DNA of 64,000 nucleotides from Monoplex corrugatus (Eukaryota; Mollusca; Gastropoda; Littorinimorpha; Ranellidae): NCBI GenBank assembly GCA_030674185.1, contig CM060307.1:69042905-69106904 (forward strand). Reading direction: 5' to 3'. Each line of letters opens with the position of its first letter. Positions within the stretch are counted from its first letter, which is position 1. Both the position numbers and the translations under genes were made by a program. The notes under the pieces were generated by a model. It had not been told where the DNA came from, ran no database searches, and saw only the letters and a program-made list of their open reading frames with translations. Shown piece by piece: positions 1 to 10,235 of this stretch.

Positions 1-616
1 TTGAAGCTTCATAATGTTGTTGTATTGCCATTTGAAATATTGTTCTGTTCTCGTTCACTTTTCTGCAAATTACTAATCATTGTGTGTTCAACATTTGTAA
101 TATCTAAATCTGTATTTTGTGAGAATGGGACAGAATGTATAAATCAATGTTTAAACAGTGTGTGGTCTGTGACTAGGTGCTTTTTTGAAGGACATCTTTT
201 TCTTTAGTTATTTTTTATACTGATGTTAACATTTTTCATCCATATTCCAGCATTCATTTCTGTGCAGAAACGATTCCTTCCTGTCAACATTACTCACACT
301 CTATTAAAAAATACTTGGAATTTGGAAGAAGTGGTCAAGCCATAGTAATTATGTCCAAATCATTATCCTGGTTGTATGGTGAGTGATGCGGTAGAAACCT
401 CATTACTCTTGTGTCAACTGTTTAACATCATAGAAAACCTTGCTGGCGTTTACATGCTACTCACACTTGTAACCTTTTAGCATTTGCATGTTCCTCCAGA
501 TCTATATGAGATCAGTCCATAGAAAAAACATCTTTCTGTGAATTATTTCTCATCTTTTGCCATTTTGTTGCAAATTCTGAAAGGTCTTTGTTTATTCCTG
601 ATTATTTAAAAACAAA
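1..616. other. Stretch with no recognisable feature
   Basis: AT-rich DNA. Open frames here are short, lack recognisable domains and look like chance. I see no repeat, RNA gene or exon that I can support. Confidence 0.5.
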
Positions 617-630
617 GGGGGGGGGGGGGG
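617..630 (+). repeat. Homopolymer (G)14
   Basis: Uninterrupted run of 14 G following AAACAAA. Just downstream, a 24-bp imperfect direct repeat centred on GTGAAAATTCATGCA occurs at about 639-662 and 703-726. Confidence 0.9.
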
Positions 631-1703
631 CATAAATTTGGTGAAAATTCATGCATGAACAATAGCAACGCCTGGATTTGGTGAATACCTATGTATACAA
701 AATTTTGTGAAAATTCATGCACAAACAGCTGAAGAGTCTTATAGAGACAGCACAGCCAGCCAACCAAATGCACATTACCACCACCAATCAAATAGACAAT
801 AACATAATATACTACTTAAACAGTCTAGTATGTTCAAGAAACTTATCAGTCAACCACCAACGCAAGTTACCAAAATCAAACAAACAAAGCCAAAGCAAAC
901 ACAATCAGACAAGAGCGCATATCTAAAGCAATACCACGGAGGTCCCCTAAACAACACATGCCACTGACATCAACGGGAGACAACTCCATTACAATGGACT
1001 AGCAAATCTCGAAAAGAACATGAGTTGTTTCCCCTGATAGTGATACACAAAAGCGGGAGGGATTTGCTACTCAGGCACGTATGTGTGTGTGTGTGTAAAC
1101 TCAATAACTGAATAGCAGAGGAAAACAAAACCAGCGACAAAATGTGTAACTATCGAAATCAAGCGATAGAGACAGAAAAAAATATTATGAATCACAAAAT
1201 GAGAGGAATTGTAAAGAAACAAAATGTTGCATTTAGATTCAAACTGTCAGTTCCATCGACCTTTACACAGACTTTTTGCTTACAGCCACGAAACCTTTTA
1301 GAATCATTTCTGGCGTGCAGCACAAGCACGTATCCCTGAAAGACCCGTTTTCAACTTGTGAAACTCGTTTTCTGCTGCTCTGCTTCGCACTATTGCCAGT
1401 GAAACCAGCAGCACGTTTTCAAATTGCCTGCAAAGCCAGCAAATCAAGGGGAGTGAAAACAGCGATAGGAGTAAAAATTGTCCAGTGAAACGACTCGCTG
1501 CAGAATCAAGCAGTGATCAATATGACATCGTCCACGGTCGCTGATAAGGAAAATGTTTGTTCGTTGGTGTGGAATATAATTTTGCTGTACTACAACCGTA
1601 GCATATAATAACCAATGGATATGCCAGCAATCTCCATCTGCCACATTGCACGTAGGATATGACATTTATGATTGATTTGTACATAGGTTCTGGCATTTAG
1701 AAT

Positions 1704-1706
<3 letters not shown>
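631..1706. other. Stretch with no recognisable gene
   Basis: Apart from the imperfect direct repeat near 639-726 and a short GT run near 1083-1096, nothing supportable is seen. The frames of 60-75 codons have no family features. Confidence 0.5.

Positions 1707-1782
<76 letters not shown>
1707..1782 (+). repeat. (TC)n microsatellite
   Basis: About 76 bp of TC dinucleotide repeats with one interruption (TCTTCTCT) near 1735. Confidence 0.95.
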
Positions 1783-1783
<1 letters not shown>

Positions 1784-2409
1784 AACATTCATTTATCTTA
1801 TATGATAGTGGAAACAAGCTATCATCTAAAAACTAGGTTTGCCTATGAACACTTTTATTAAGATTTGCTGCCCAACACCTTGCTTGGTAACTCTTTGAAA
1901 GGAACTTTCTGTACAATATTTCATGGAAGAAACCGATTCCGATTTTAGCTCTCCGATGTTGTCTTTCCCCACCAGACCCTTGCCCTTTCGCTCAGCACCC
2001 TCTGATCCCAAACTTCTTTTTGAAAAGTCTTTTCTGGCGACCGTATTGATTTATTCCACAGTACTGATGGTGTCTCTGCTAAGAAAATGTTAGTAGTTGT
2101 TAGAAAAGTATACCAGAAATGTATCTTGGGTCATCCTACAAAGATAAGGTCAACCTTTCCCCAGTACGAGTTGTAAGACGTACTGTATGTAATGTTGTCT
2201 GCTAGAGGCTTGCTGCATCTGTACCTAGCATCTCTATGGAAATTCCTCAACGCCTTTAAACACACACAGGCCATGCCTCTTGACTGATGGAAGATCAAGG
2301 AAAACATTTCTCCGGTGGAACTCAATTCATTCTCATGTCTTAGAAGTCAGTCTCTTCACTTGCACTGATTGCTTTTTGTTATCTTTTAGTTTAACGAGAG
2401 AAATCTTCT
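1783..2409. other. Stretch with no recognisable feature
   Basis: Unique-looking sequence. No exon, RNA gene or repeat recognised. Confidence 0.45.
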
Positions 2410-2429
2410 ACACACACACACACGCACAG

Positions 2430-2463
<34 letters not shown>

Positions 2464-2530
2464 GTATATATGTGTGTGTGTGTATATAATTATGCATATA
2501 TATATATATATACATGTATGTGTGTGTGTG
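2410..2530 (+). repeat. Compound (CA)n(TA)n(TG)n microsatellite
   Basis: CA repeats pass into TA, then TG, TA and TG again, about 120 bp. The alternating purine-pyrimidine run is nearly self-complementary overall. Confidence 0.95.
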
Positions 2531-4519
2531 CCTATGAGCGTGTTACTGAGAAAGAAAACGAGAGAAAATACAAATCACTGTTCGTTATAGATGAGCTCCC
2601 ATCTTCATTCACGTTTGAACTTCAAAGACAATCATGATTCATCCCTGCACAGAACACTGAGACATTAGCCCAACACCATGTGATACGAAGGTCTTCAACA
2701 TTATGAAATCATTGCTATTAAGTGCTATTCTTCAGAATTATTTGGACTCGCAGCGCATGTACGAATAAACTACAGCAGCTACGATAATCAGATCTTTTTT
2801 CAATTAAAACCTGTTAACTATTTTTTCCTTTACATTGAACAGACATTAACATACAATGTAATAACGCGAAGTTATGTCAATTCGTAAACACAAGAGCAAT
2901 GGGGACATCTGACAACATACAATATACGGAAAACACATAACAATACTTCACATGTTGGGGTTTTCAAAGTGAACGTCAAGATTTAAAAACATACCATAAA
3001 GATGAATTTGTTCTCTGTTGAGAAAACGATGGCTTCTAATTGTTCCATTGAGCATTAAATATGGGCAAGTAAAAGTTTATTTTGGCATTATACAATTCAG
3101 TTTTGAATCTTATATTTATTAGTCTTTGGAAAGTAGGTACATTCGAAACACATTTGTCAATATTGCATTTATACATAAATGATTCTTCAAGCAATATAAT
3201 CAAATCAAATATTTCATGTTTTTGTAGTTTGATCAACAGCGAGTAATACAAAAGTTCTGTGTGATTTTGGTGTTATAAGTATTTTTTGCATTTTTCTTTG
3301 ATTAAATGTGCTCTTTAAGTTCCAAATGTTACGGACATAGTAGCACTTCCTGAGGAAGTGTTCGAATGTCTCTTGTATTATTACACATGTGCAATCTGTC
3401 GTAGATGCAATACTCATTGCATTAAAATGATATTGGTTGCACTACTCCGATGAACAATTCTCAGCTACAACCATTTTAGTTTGACATCATATTATTTGTA
3501 AATTTTTAGAAATGCATTTTCCATCGAAATATTAACGTTTAATTTATCTAACAACTTTAGTCAACATTTAAATTTACTATCATCAAACTCAATTTTTTTC
3601 ACAGTAGAGTTTTGCCCCCTTTTGTACAATCAGCATTAGTTTTAGCACACTGGGCACGTTCAAAATATTACGTATGTTGTTGTTCAGTTGGATTCTGACC
3701 GTTCTTAGATCTTGTTTAATTAAAGATCTCTGTCTATTACAAATGACAAAATCAATATGGGAGTCAGTCATTCTTCATAGGTAAAAAAACAGCCATTTTC
3801 TTTAAAAAGAAATGTTGGATAAGATATACCCTTTTCTCTATCAGTTTAATATCTTTGATCATCAGATTATTTACCTTTTTTTCCGTCGTGTGGAGTGGGT
3901 TCAAGATTTTTCCACTGATGTAAGGGTTCTTCCTTATTAACGAAAGGTCACCTAGGAACCATGTGGTCTCAACGTGGTCATCCTTGCACAAATAACAGCA
4001 GCACAGACACAACTGAAAACCAAACAGATAGACAAAATTTCAGTGAAATGCAACTCCCCTGCGTTCACTGGTTGTTTCCCTCTCTTTCTATGCTTGTAAA
4101 TTGTGGACTCTAACAGTGGGACTCTTCAAAAGAAAAGCAGTAGTAAAACATCAGATGCATTCACAGGATTCTGGGCATTTCGTACAGAAGTTATACAACA
4201 AACGAAGAAGACCACACAACCCACCAAACGATATACCGTATGATTTCTTTTGAAGAAGTACGTAAGAGTGAGAAGAACACTGAAGTGGTTCCCCACGTTG
4301 CACTATCAAAAGGGTGGCCAGACCCTTTCTCCCGAATCATGTTCTTCAAATACATCTACACAATAGAAAAATAAAGATGCAGAAACACCATGGATCAGCA
4401 TGAATTGGTCTCTGTCCTTGTGGGTGTGTTTTTGTGTGGTGATGGCGGTGGTGAATGTGTGTGCCTCTCAATGTCTTTAATGAATAATAGAAAGAGAATT
4501 CGTGGCATGACGTGTTTAC
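2531..4519. other. Two-kilobase stretch without recognisable gene
   Basis: AT-rich, low in microsatellites. Minus-strand open frames of 60-82 codons show no domain and no homology I recognise. Could hold introns or intergenic DNA. Confidence 0.45.
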
Positions 4520-4680
4520 ACAGACTTTGGGGAATAACGTCATCTTTAGAGTCATCAACGATTGGTCTGTTCTGCCTTTCAGTTGTAATCGTTTTAATTG
4601 CAGCCATTCCCCGGAAGTGTGTTTAAAAGCGGAGTTGAAAAAAATCGATGCGAAATGCATTGAGGTATGGAGATTCTAAA
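4520..4680 (-). repeat. Dispersed repeat family X, copy 1
   Basis: Read on the minus strand this shares an exact 18-bp core (AATGGCTGCAATTAAAAC) and flanking similarity with copies at about 20555-20735 (minus) and 31215-31345 (plus). Shared parts include a CTTTTAAA-type block upstream of the core and an ACTAAAGATGACGT-type block downstream. The divergence indicates an old non-coding repeat. Type unknown, possibly SINE or MITE. Confidence 0.65.
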
Positions 4681-4690
4681 GTTTTGTGGG

Positions 4691-4836
4691 GGTTGTGTGT
4701 GTGTGTGTGTGTGTGGTTATTTCTGCAACTGTTTGCATCCTTATTTGATTCGTGTCTATTTCCCCAGGAATTTCTCCCTCGCTCTCCCGCCCTCTGTGTG
4801 TGTGTGTCTCTCTCTCTCTGTCTCTCTCTCTCTCCA
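4691..4836 (+). repeat. GT- and CT-rich tract
   Basis: A (GT) run at 4693-4717 and (GT)(CT) runs at about 4795-4836, separated by unique sequence. Confidence 0.8.
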
Positions 4837-6474
4837 CTAAACAGCTTTAAGCAGAAGTTTCACAAATATCTGCTTGAAAAAAGGTAAACAACCATTCTAC
4901 TTGAAACTTCATTCCTAGATCTGCACAACATTGTGCAAATAAAACTAGTCAGCCCTTTTATTCAAATGGCTTCAGTTTTATCCCAATGCTACGCGATTAT
5001 CCTTCTGCATTTAAATACAAATCTCTCTTTACTCCCTTCCTACTAATCAGATAGTGTTTGTCCATTTATGGTTTACCTGTTGACACACATTTGTTTTACT
5101 TTTGTCTGCATTTGTTTCTCGCGCGTCTGTTGAGTGCTTAACCGATTGACATCATAGAAGTCTTTATTTATTACAAGTCGGTGGCATAATTTCTTGACAC
5201 TATGCGTTATGGCTCGTCTTTTTTTCATCATAACGTTAGAGTTGAAATGTCTGCCCCCTCTTTCGCCACCCCTCTCTCTTTTTGTTTTTTTAATGCTCCC
5301 TTTGTTTTGCACACGCACACACACATATCTATAGATAGATGTGTGTGTATATTACGAGTACATGTATGTATGTACACATATTATTGCTATTATCGTTATT
5401 TTTATCTTTTTTAATTGTTAGTCCTACAACTATTATTAGTATTATCGTTATAGTCCTTTTGTTATTATTGTTTTTGTTGTTATCGTTGTTGTTGTTAGGG
5501 TTTTACATGTACTTGCTTCATGCGTGTCTGCCATAATCTCTCATGTTTTAGTAGTGCAAATGATCTTTTATTGTTATTCTTTTTCAGAATTTCTTTGACA
5601 TATTGTATATGTTGATTGTTCTGATTTACCTGTTGTCATCATAGTGTTAGTGGATACGTCTTCTTCACCCTTCCTTCCTTTGCTCCCTTGTTTGTTATCA
5701 ATGCTTCATTCACTTTCTCCATTTCCTTTGATTCCATGTATGTGATTTACGGAAGGTTTTGACCAATGGATGGATGGATGGGTGGATGGATAGATAGATA
5801 TTACTGATACTGCTCCTAATTTTTTTTTTATGTTATTGTCGGGGTTTTTTGTTGTTATTTTTACTTAAGTGTATCTGCTTTTGTTACTCTTGCTTTGGTA
5901 AACCGATTGACCAACTGATATATAGAGGTCAATATTTTATTCTAATTTATTTATGTAACTTCTTTGACATTGTATGTCTTATGATCCATCTGGTTTTGTA
6001 TACTTGTTTTTGTATTGTAGCAAGTACCAGCTGTGGGACCTAATGCTGCTATCTTTGAGTAATAACTTGTTTTGATTTTTTTACGATTTTTGAACACTTT
6101 TTGCCTTTTCAAAGCATTCTCCTCCTTTTTAACACTTTTTGCCGTTTTAAAGCATTCTCCTCCTCCATTTTGTCTTTTACCTCCAGAATGAAAAATAAAC
6201 ATTAGACTATGTGCTTTCAATGTGGATATCTTCTGTTGTTCTTGAGATCACTTTCATTGCCCCATACTGAATTGAAACGTCTCCGAAACATTACGCCCAC
6301 GGTCCACCACTCTGTAAGTAATGGAAAAACATATCTAAAGCTCGAACAAATAAAATGGCTCCGTTTCCTTGTCTTCATCATCTTTCTTTTTGTCTGCTTG
6401 TTTCTTGTGTGTGTGTCTGTCTGTGTCTCTGGGTGTGTGTGTGTGTGTGTTCTAGTTTTTTTGTTTTCCACAAG
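4837..6474. other. Stretch without recognisable gene
   Basis: Contains short CA/GATA motifs near 5309-5346, ATT/GTT-rich DNA at 5370-5500, GGATG repeats at 5769-5795, a near-duplicated AAGCATTCTCCTCCT block at about 6112 and 6150, and GT at 6408-6452. No exon or RNA gene can be supported. Confidence 0.45.
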
Positions 6475-6750
6475 CCACATGATTTTTACTCGTGGTGGCG
6501 GGGCCCTTTCGATACAACTATAGACTCAAGATTTCATGTCCATCCCTGAAAATGAAATTTAGCTTGTACAGTGCAAATATTAATGCTCCAATCATTGTGT
6601 CAGTGTTTCATAGGGACCGTTCCCCTCCCAATTTTAAGACCTTGCCAGCACACATATTTTCACGTGCAGTCTCAAAGTGTCTCCCAGATGACTACTGATA
6701 GATTTAGGTAAAGTGTATATGAAATTGTCCAAGTGAAATGAATTCGTTTT
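6475..6750 (+). repeat. Dispersed SINE-like repeat family W, copy 1
   Basis: Shares an ordered set of blocks with copies at 17225-17510, 19925-20160, 31380-31700 and weakly 33640-33745: a GTGTTTCATAGG block, a CCCCTCCC block, TTTTAAGACCTTGCCAGCA, then TTTGGGTGAAG-type and GGAATTGTC-type blocks. The copies are diverged and no open frame is conserved, so it is a non-coding short repeat. Confidence 0.65.
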
Positions 6751-6840
6751 GACAACAATTCAACCTCCAAATTCTACTTGTGTATAATTACTTTGTGTGT
6801 GTGTGTGTCCTCTTTTTGTTTTGGTTTGTTTGTTACTGTC

Positions 6841-6906
6841 TTTTTTTTTTCTTTCTTTCTTTCGTTCGTTCTTTCTTTATTCATGTATTTATTTATTTAT
6901 TTATTT
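6841..6906 (+). repeat. Poly-T, (TTTC)n and (TTTA)n tract
   Basis: Pyrimidine-rich simple repeats directly after family W copy 1. They may be its tail or an independent tract. Confidence 0.85.
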
Positions 6907-7153
6907 CAGTTTAGAACCTATCATTGTATTGAGAAAGAAAGTCGATGAGTTGAAAGAATAAGCAGAGGCGTATAGGAGAGGAGTGCAAACAACAGAAGTG
7001 GTGCTAGCAGATGCTTCGAGCTATAGGGATAGTGGCTGGCACATCTTTCTTTGATGCTGTCCCCTGCACAAGTCCTTCACGGCCACTTTCGTACCACGAG
7101 TGTTTCTGACTTGAATGTCAAAATGGTACCACCCTGCAACCCACCATTATCCT

Positions 7154-7155
<2 letters not shown>

Positions 7156-7201
<46 letters not shown>

Positions 7202-7203
7202 AC

Positions 7204-7236
<33 letters not shown>

Positions 7237-7247
7237 CATATATATAC
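7156..7247 (+). repeat. Compound (CA)n(TA)n microsatellite
   Basis: About 44 bp of CA followed by about 45 bp of interrupted TA repeats, abutting the left side of the Tc1 element. Confidence 0.95.
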
Positions 7248-7260
7248 TACACGTCATTAT

Positions 7261-8840
7261 TGAAGGGCCAGGAACGTTTTTGAGTCAATTTTTGAAAGGA
7301 GAAATAACCTATTTTCTCTTACTCTTTTCTCCAAATCGTTGCCGTAACTGAATGGATAAGAGCTCAGACAACATTGCAGTTTCCTTTTGGCACGTGTTTG
7401 GGGATTTGCCGATTTGCAATGGGCGGCCCAAGGAAGACAATTTCCACACGAAATTGTCGAATCTTCAGCAGGGTCTCTCTGACGACGCAGGCAAGGTAGC
7501 GACAAAATTCGCTTTGCACGTGCAAGGCAAGCCCTTTTTGAACACTACTCCAGCCAAAGTTGCCCGCAGACGAGGATAAAAAGGACCCGTTCTTGGTTCG
7601 TTTTAACCATGCTTGCAAGATGACGGATGAGCAGCGGGGGAGAGCCCTCGCTCTGCTTGATGAAGGCCTAGCGCAGCGGGAAGTTGCTAGACGACTTGAA
7701 GTGTCGCATTCCACAATCCAGAGACTGCTGGAGCGCTTCAATGAGACTGGAGCAGTCCAGGAAAGGCGTCACACGGGTCGACCCAGAGTAACGACAAGAC
7801 AGCAAGACCGCTACCTTGCCCTCTCCGTCCTGAGGGAAAGGGCATCCACTGCGGTGACCTTGAGGGGTCAGCTGAGGGACGCAACAGGTGCTAACATCAG
7901 CTGCAGCACGGTGAGAAGACGGCTACATGAGGCAAACTTGAGGTCACGGAGACCGGCCGTCCGACCCGTGCTGTCACCGGTCAACAGAGTGCGCCGCATG
8001 ACCTGGGCCAGGGAGCACGTGACCTGGACAAGGCAACAGTGGGCCCGGGTCTTGTTTTCGGATGAGTCCAGGTTCACCCTGACCTTTAACGATGGCCGGG
8101 CTCGGGTGTGGCGACGTCAAGGGGAGAGGTTCGCTGACGCCACTGTCCAAGAGCATAACCGGTACGGCGGCGGGTCGGTGATGGTGTGGGGTGGCATGAG
8201 CCGTGGTACCCGGACCCCCCTGCTCCCCATTGACGGCATCCTGAACGGGGTCCGGTACCGGGACGAGGTTTCTGGCGGCCGTGGCACTGCCTGCGCTTGT
8301 GGACCTTGGTCAAGGCGCCATCTTCCAGGACGACAATGCACCTGCGCATCGAGCACGCCTTGTGACCGACTTCCTGGAGCAGCATGAAGTCGTCCGTATG
8401 GCCTGGCCAGCGTGCTCACCTGACCTGAACCCAATTGAACACCTCTGGGATGTGCTCGGGAGGCGCATCAGGGACAACCACACCCCACCGGGCACCCTGG
8501 CCAGGCTGGTCGACATCCTGCAGATCGAGTGGGCGGCCATCCCTCAGGACACACTCCGTACCCTTGTGGGGTCGATGCATCGGCGCTGTGAAGCATGCAT
8601 CCAGGCTCGGGGCGGACACACGCGATATTGAAAACAGATTGGCCAAATCTGACACTTTCTGTTTTTTGAAAAGGGGGGGATGTTCCTTTAAATGCATGTG
8701 CTGTTCACTAATGGGTCATTGTGCTAATTTCTTTTTCCAAAACAGGTGTGGAAATGATGAAATAAAACATAGAATCAATTCTAAACATTGTCAATTATTT
8801 CAACTTAAAATTAGAGAGGAAGGAAGAAGTGGCCCTTAAA
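7261..8840 (+). mobile_element. Tc1/mariner DNA transposon (DD34E), decayed
   Basis: An element of about 1.58 kb enclosing a Tc1-type transposase gene. The shared 8-bp AAGGGCCA at 7263-7270 reappears inverted (TGGCCCTT) at 8830-8837, which I take as the remains of terminal inverted repeats. The match does not continue clearly inward, so the ends are approximate and I cannot prove the expected TA target duplication. The size agrees with Tc1 elements (about 1.3-1.7 kb). The coding part is visibly GC-rich against an AT-rich background. Confidence 0.75.
7620..8631 (+). pseudogene. Tc1-family transposase, one frameshift
   Basis: Cut-and-paste transposase that binds its inverted repeats and inserts at TA. 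I start it at the ATG at 7620 because MTDEQRGRALALLDEG is the usual beginning of this family. An in-frame ATG at 7560 exists but adds unconserved residues. Order: N-terminal helix-turn-helix (EVARRLEVSHSTIQRLLERF), a GRPR linker motif, a second HTH-like region (STVRRRLHEANL), then the DDE domain. The catalytic residues seen are D in LFSDESRFTL, D in FQDDNAPAH and E in DLNPIEHLWD. The last two are separated by 34 residues, the Tc1 spacing DD34E. A one-base insertion in the TTT at 8269-8271 moves the frame; the C-terminal half is read from about 8272 in frame 8281 and ends at the TGA at 8629-8631. About 337 codons in total, near the family length. Otherwise uninterrupted, so inactivation looks recent. 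Confidence 0.9.
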
Positions 8841-8867
8841 TTATGATTAGGAGTATATTATATACAT

Positions 8868-8993
8868 CTGTGGGTGGGTGGATGTGTGTGTCTGACATGT
8901 TAGATATGTGTGTGTATGATGTATTGTGTATGCCAGTGTATGTGTGTGCTAGTATGTCTGTGGGTGTAGGAGGATGTGTGTGTGTCTGTGTGC
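8868..8993 (+). repeat. Degenerate (GT)n-rich tract
   Basis: GT/GTAT-rich sequence with many interruptions just right of the Tc1 element. Confidence 0.8.
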
Positions 8994-9587
8994 CGTTAGG
9001 AAAAGATTTACGACAGCTCAATTTCAGTTTACATTTTTCTAGTTACATTTTCTTCAATTTTATTTTATATTATTTTATCTTGTAAATTTTGTTTTGTTTA
9101 TGCTGTTTCATTTTTTTTTTCATTTTAGTTTATTTCACTCTAGTTTAGTTTATTTCATTCTAGTTTTTTTTATTCTGTTTTATTTGTAAAACTCATTTCA
9201 ACTTCGAGACTTGGAAAGACTCGGATGCTAATTGTATTTACTCTTTTTATTTTTTTCAAGTTAGCAAATTTTTTGGCCGATTTCTTTACATTTTTGCTCA
9301 AATAGTGAAACAAGAAACATGAAGCTTAAGAATTGGCTTAAAAAAAGCAAACATAAATTAGAAGCATGCAGAAAATTTAAGTCTTCAAGTTTTATGCAAA
9401 AGTGTCTCTCACATTAAGATACAGAATGTCTTCGTGGTGTGTTACATGAGTTAAGTTTTGGGGGCTTATATCTTTGTCATATTGGCAGATGTGATGCGTC
9501 TAGTGTGTCGGCTTCGGCCTGCACCGCTGACTAGCACTGCTGTGCGAAAAGAAGAGCAATGCGTAAGTCTCTTCCTGTCAGTACATA
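8994..9587. other. T-rich stretch without gene
   Basis: Repeated TTTTATTTTA and TTTAGTTTATTTCA motifs at 9050-9190, then unique DNA leading to the 5' end of the RTE element. Nothing coding is supported. Confidence 0.5.
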
Positions 9588-9675
9588 GCCTCTCCATTAG
9601 CAAGCCCTACGCTGTGCCTCCTCGTGGCGACAGGCGGTAACTGAGTACCTCACGGACTCAGCTGAATCTCGTAGG
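9588..9675 (+). ncRNA. Candidate HDV-like self-cleaving ribozyme at RTE 5' end
   Basis: Every core piece of the HDV-like double pseudoknot can be placed in order. P1 5' strand GCCTCTC (9588-9594, one C-C mismatch); P2 CCTACG (9606-9611) with CGTAGG (9670-9675); P3 GCC (9616-9618) with GGC (9626-9628); L3 TCCTCGT (9619-9625); P1 3' strand GACAGGC (9629-9635), directly after P3; GG (9636-9637) placed to form P1.1 with the CC of L3; P4 CTGAGT (9641-9646) with ACTCAG (9656-9661); and a J4/2 beginning CTGAA, with C9662 in the catalytic-cytosine position. Known biology: such ribozymes release the 5' ends of several non-LTR clades, including R2 and RTE. The mismatch in P1 may weaken this copy. An alternative P1 5' strand, CCTGTC at 9574-9579, pairs over six bases. 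Cleavage would be just before the first P1 base. Not tested. Confidence 0.7.
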
Positions 9676-9929
9676 ACTCGGAGGAGGTCTGGCCCCCAGA
9701 CGTGAGGCATGCAGGCCCATCGGCGTGTGGACACGCCCTGGTGCCCACGAACCAGATCCCCAAGCTATGGGTAAATGGCTCCACTGCCTTGTGGACATCT
9801 CGGGAGAGAGTAAGGCTAAGGGAGTCAACCCTAAAAGAACAAACCGATGGAAGGCAAGGGGAAACCACCATCGTACTTTTCCCCAGGAAATCCATGGACA
9901 GAGGAAGAATAAAGTTAACGACGTCAATA

Positions 9930-9948
9930 GGTGCTCCTGTGGAGCACC
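9930..9948 (+). other. Perfect 8-bp hairpin in RTE 5' region
   Basis: GGTGCTCC-TGT-GGAGCACC: an eight-base perfect stem with a three-base loop, about 90 bases before the recognisable endonuclease start. Function unknown. It could be an RNA structure affecting translation or merely a chance palindrome. Confidence 0.6.
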
Positions 9949-10022
9949 TTCGTCCGGTAGGGACTGTCATGCGGCGCAGGTGACACCAGGGGACCGTCAG
10001 CCAGCTACTGCGACCAAAACGA

Positions 10023-10207
10023 AAATTATATTCAACACCAAGGTGGCAACATGGAATATAAGAACAATGTTGCAGAAAGGTAAATTGGACAACATCAAAA
10101 TGGAGATGGAAAGGCTTAACATCAGTATTTTAGGACTAGGGGAAATGAGATGGAAGGGGGCAGGCATGATAACATCAGGAGAATATACAGTGATACTCTG
10201 GTGGTAA
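10023..10207 (+). pseudogene. RTE endonuclease, N-terminal part
   Basis: First part of the AP-like endonuclease that nicks target DNA for target-primed reverse transcription. Visible: VATWNIRTM (the N of the metal-site motif) and LGLGEMRWKG (the catalytic E). The open frame extends upstream to an ATG at 9725, but the upstream 95 residues show no domain. They could be a leader or untranslated sequence. The frame stops at 10205-10207, where a frameshift near 10190-10200 separates it from the rest of the domain, which resumes in the frame of the next entry. The translation start is therefore unresolved. Confidence 0.8.
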
Positions 10208-10235
10208 TTCACATGAAAGAGGAGTAGGCATCATA

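Noticed and set aside
9574..9579. CCTGTC as the only P1 strand of the ribozyme
   Set aside because: Pairs perfectly over six bases but needs a 26-base P1-P2 joiner and does not begin with G. GCCTCTC at 9588 gives a compact, more typical layout, though both remain possible.
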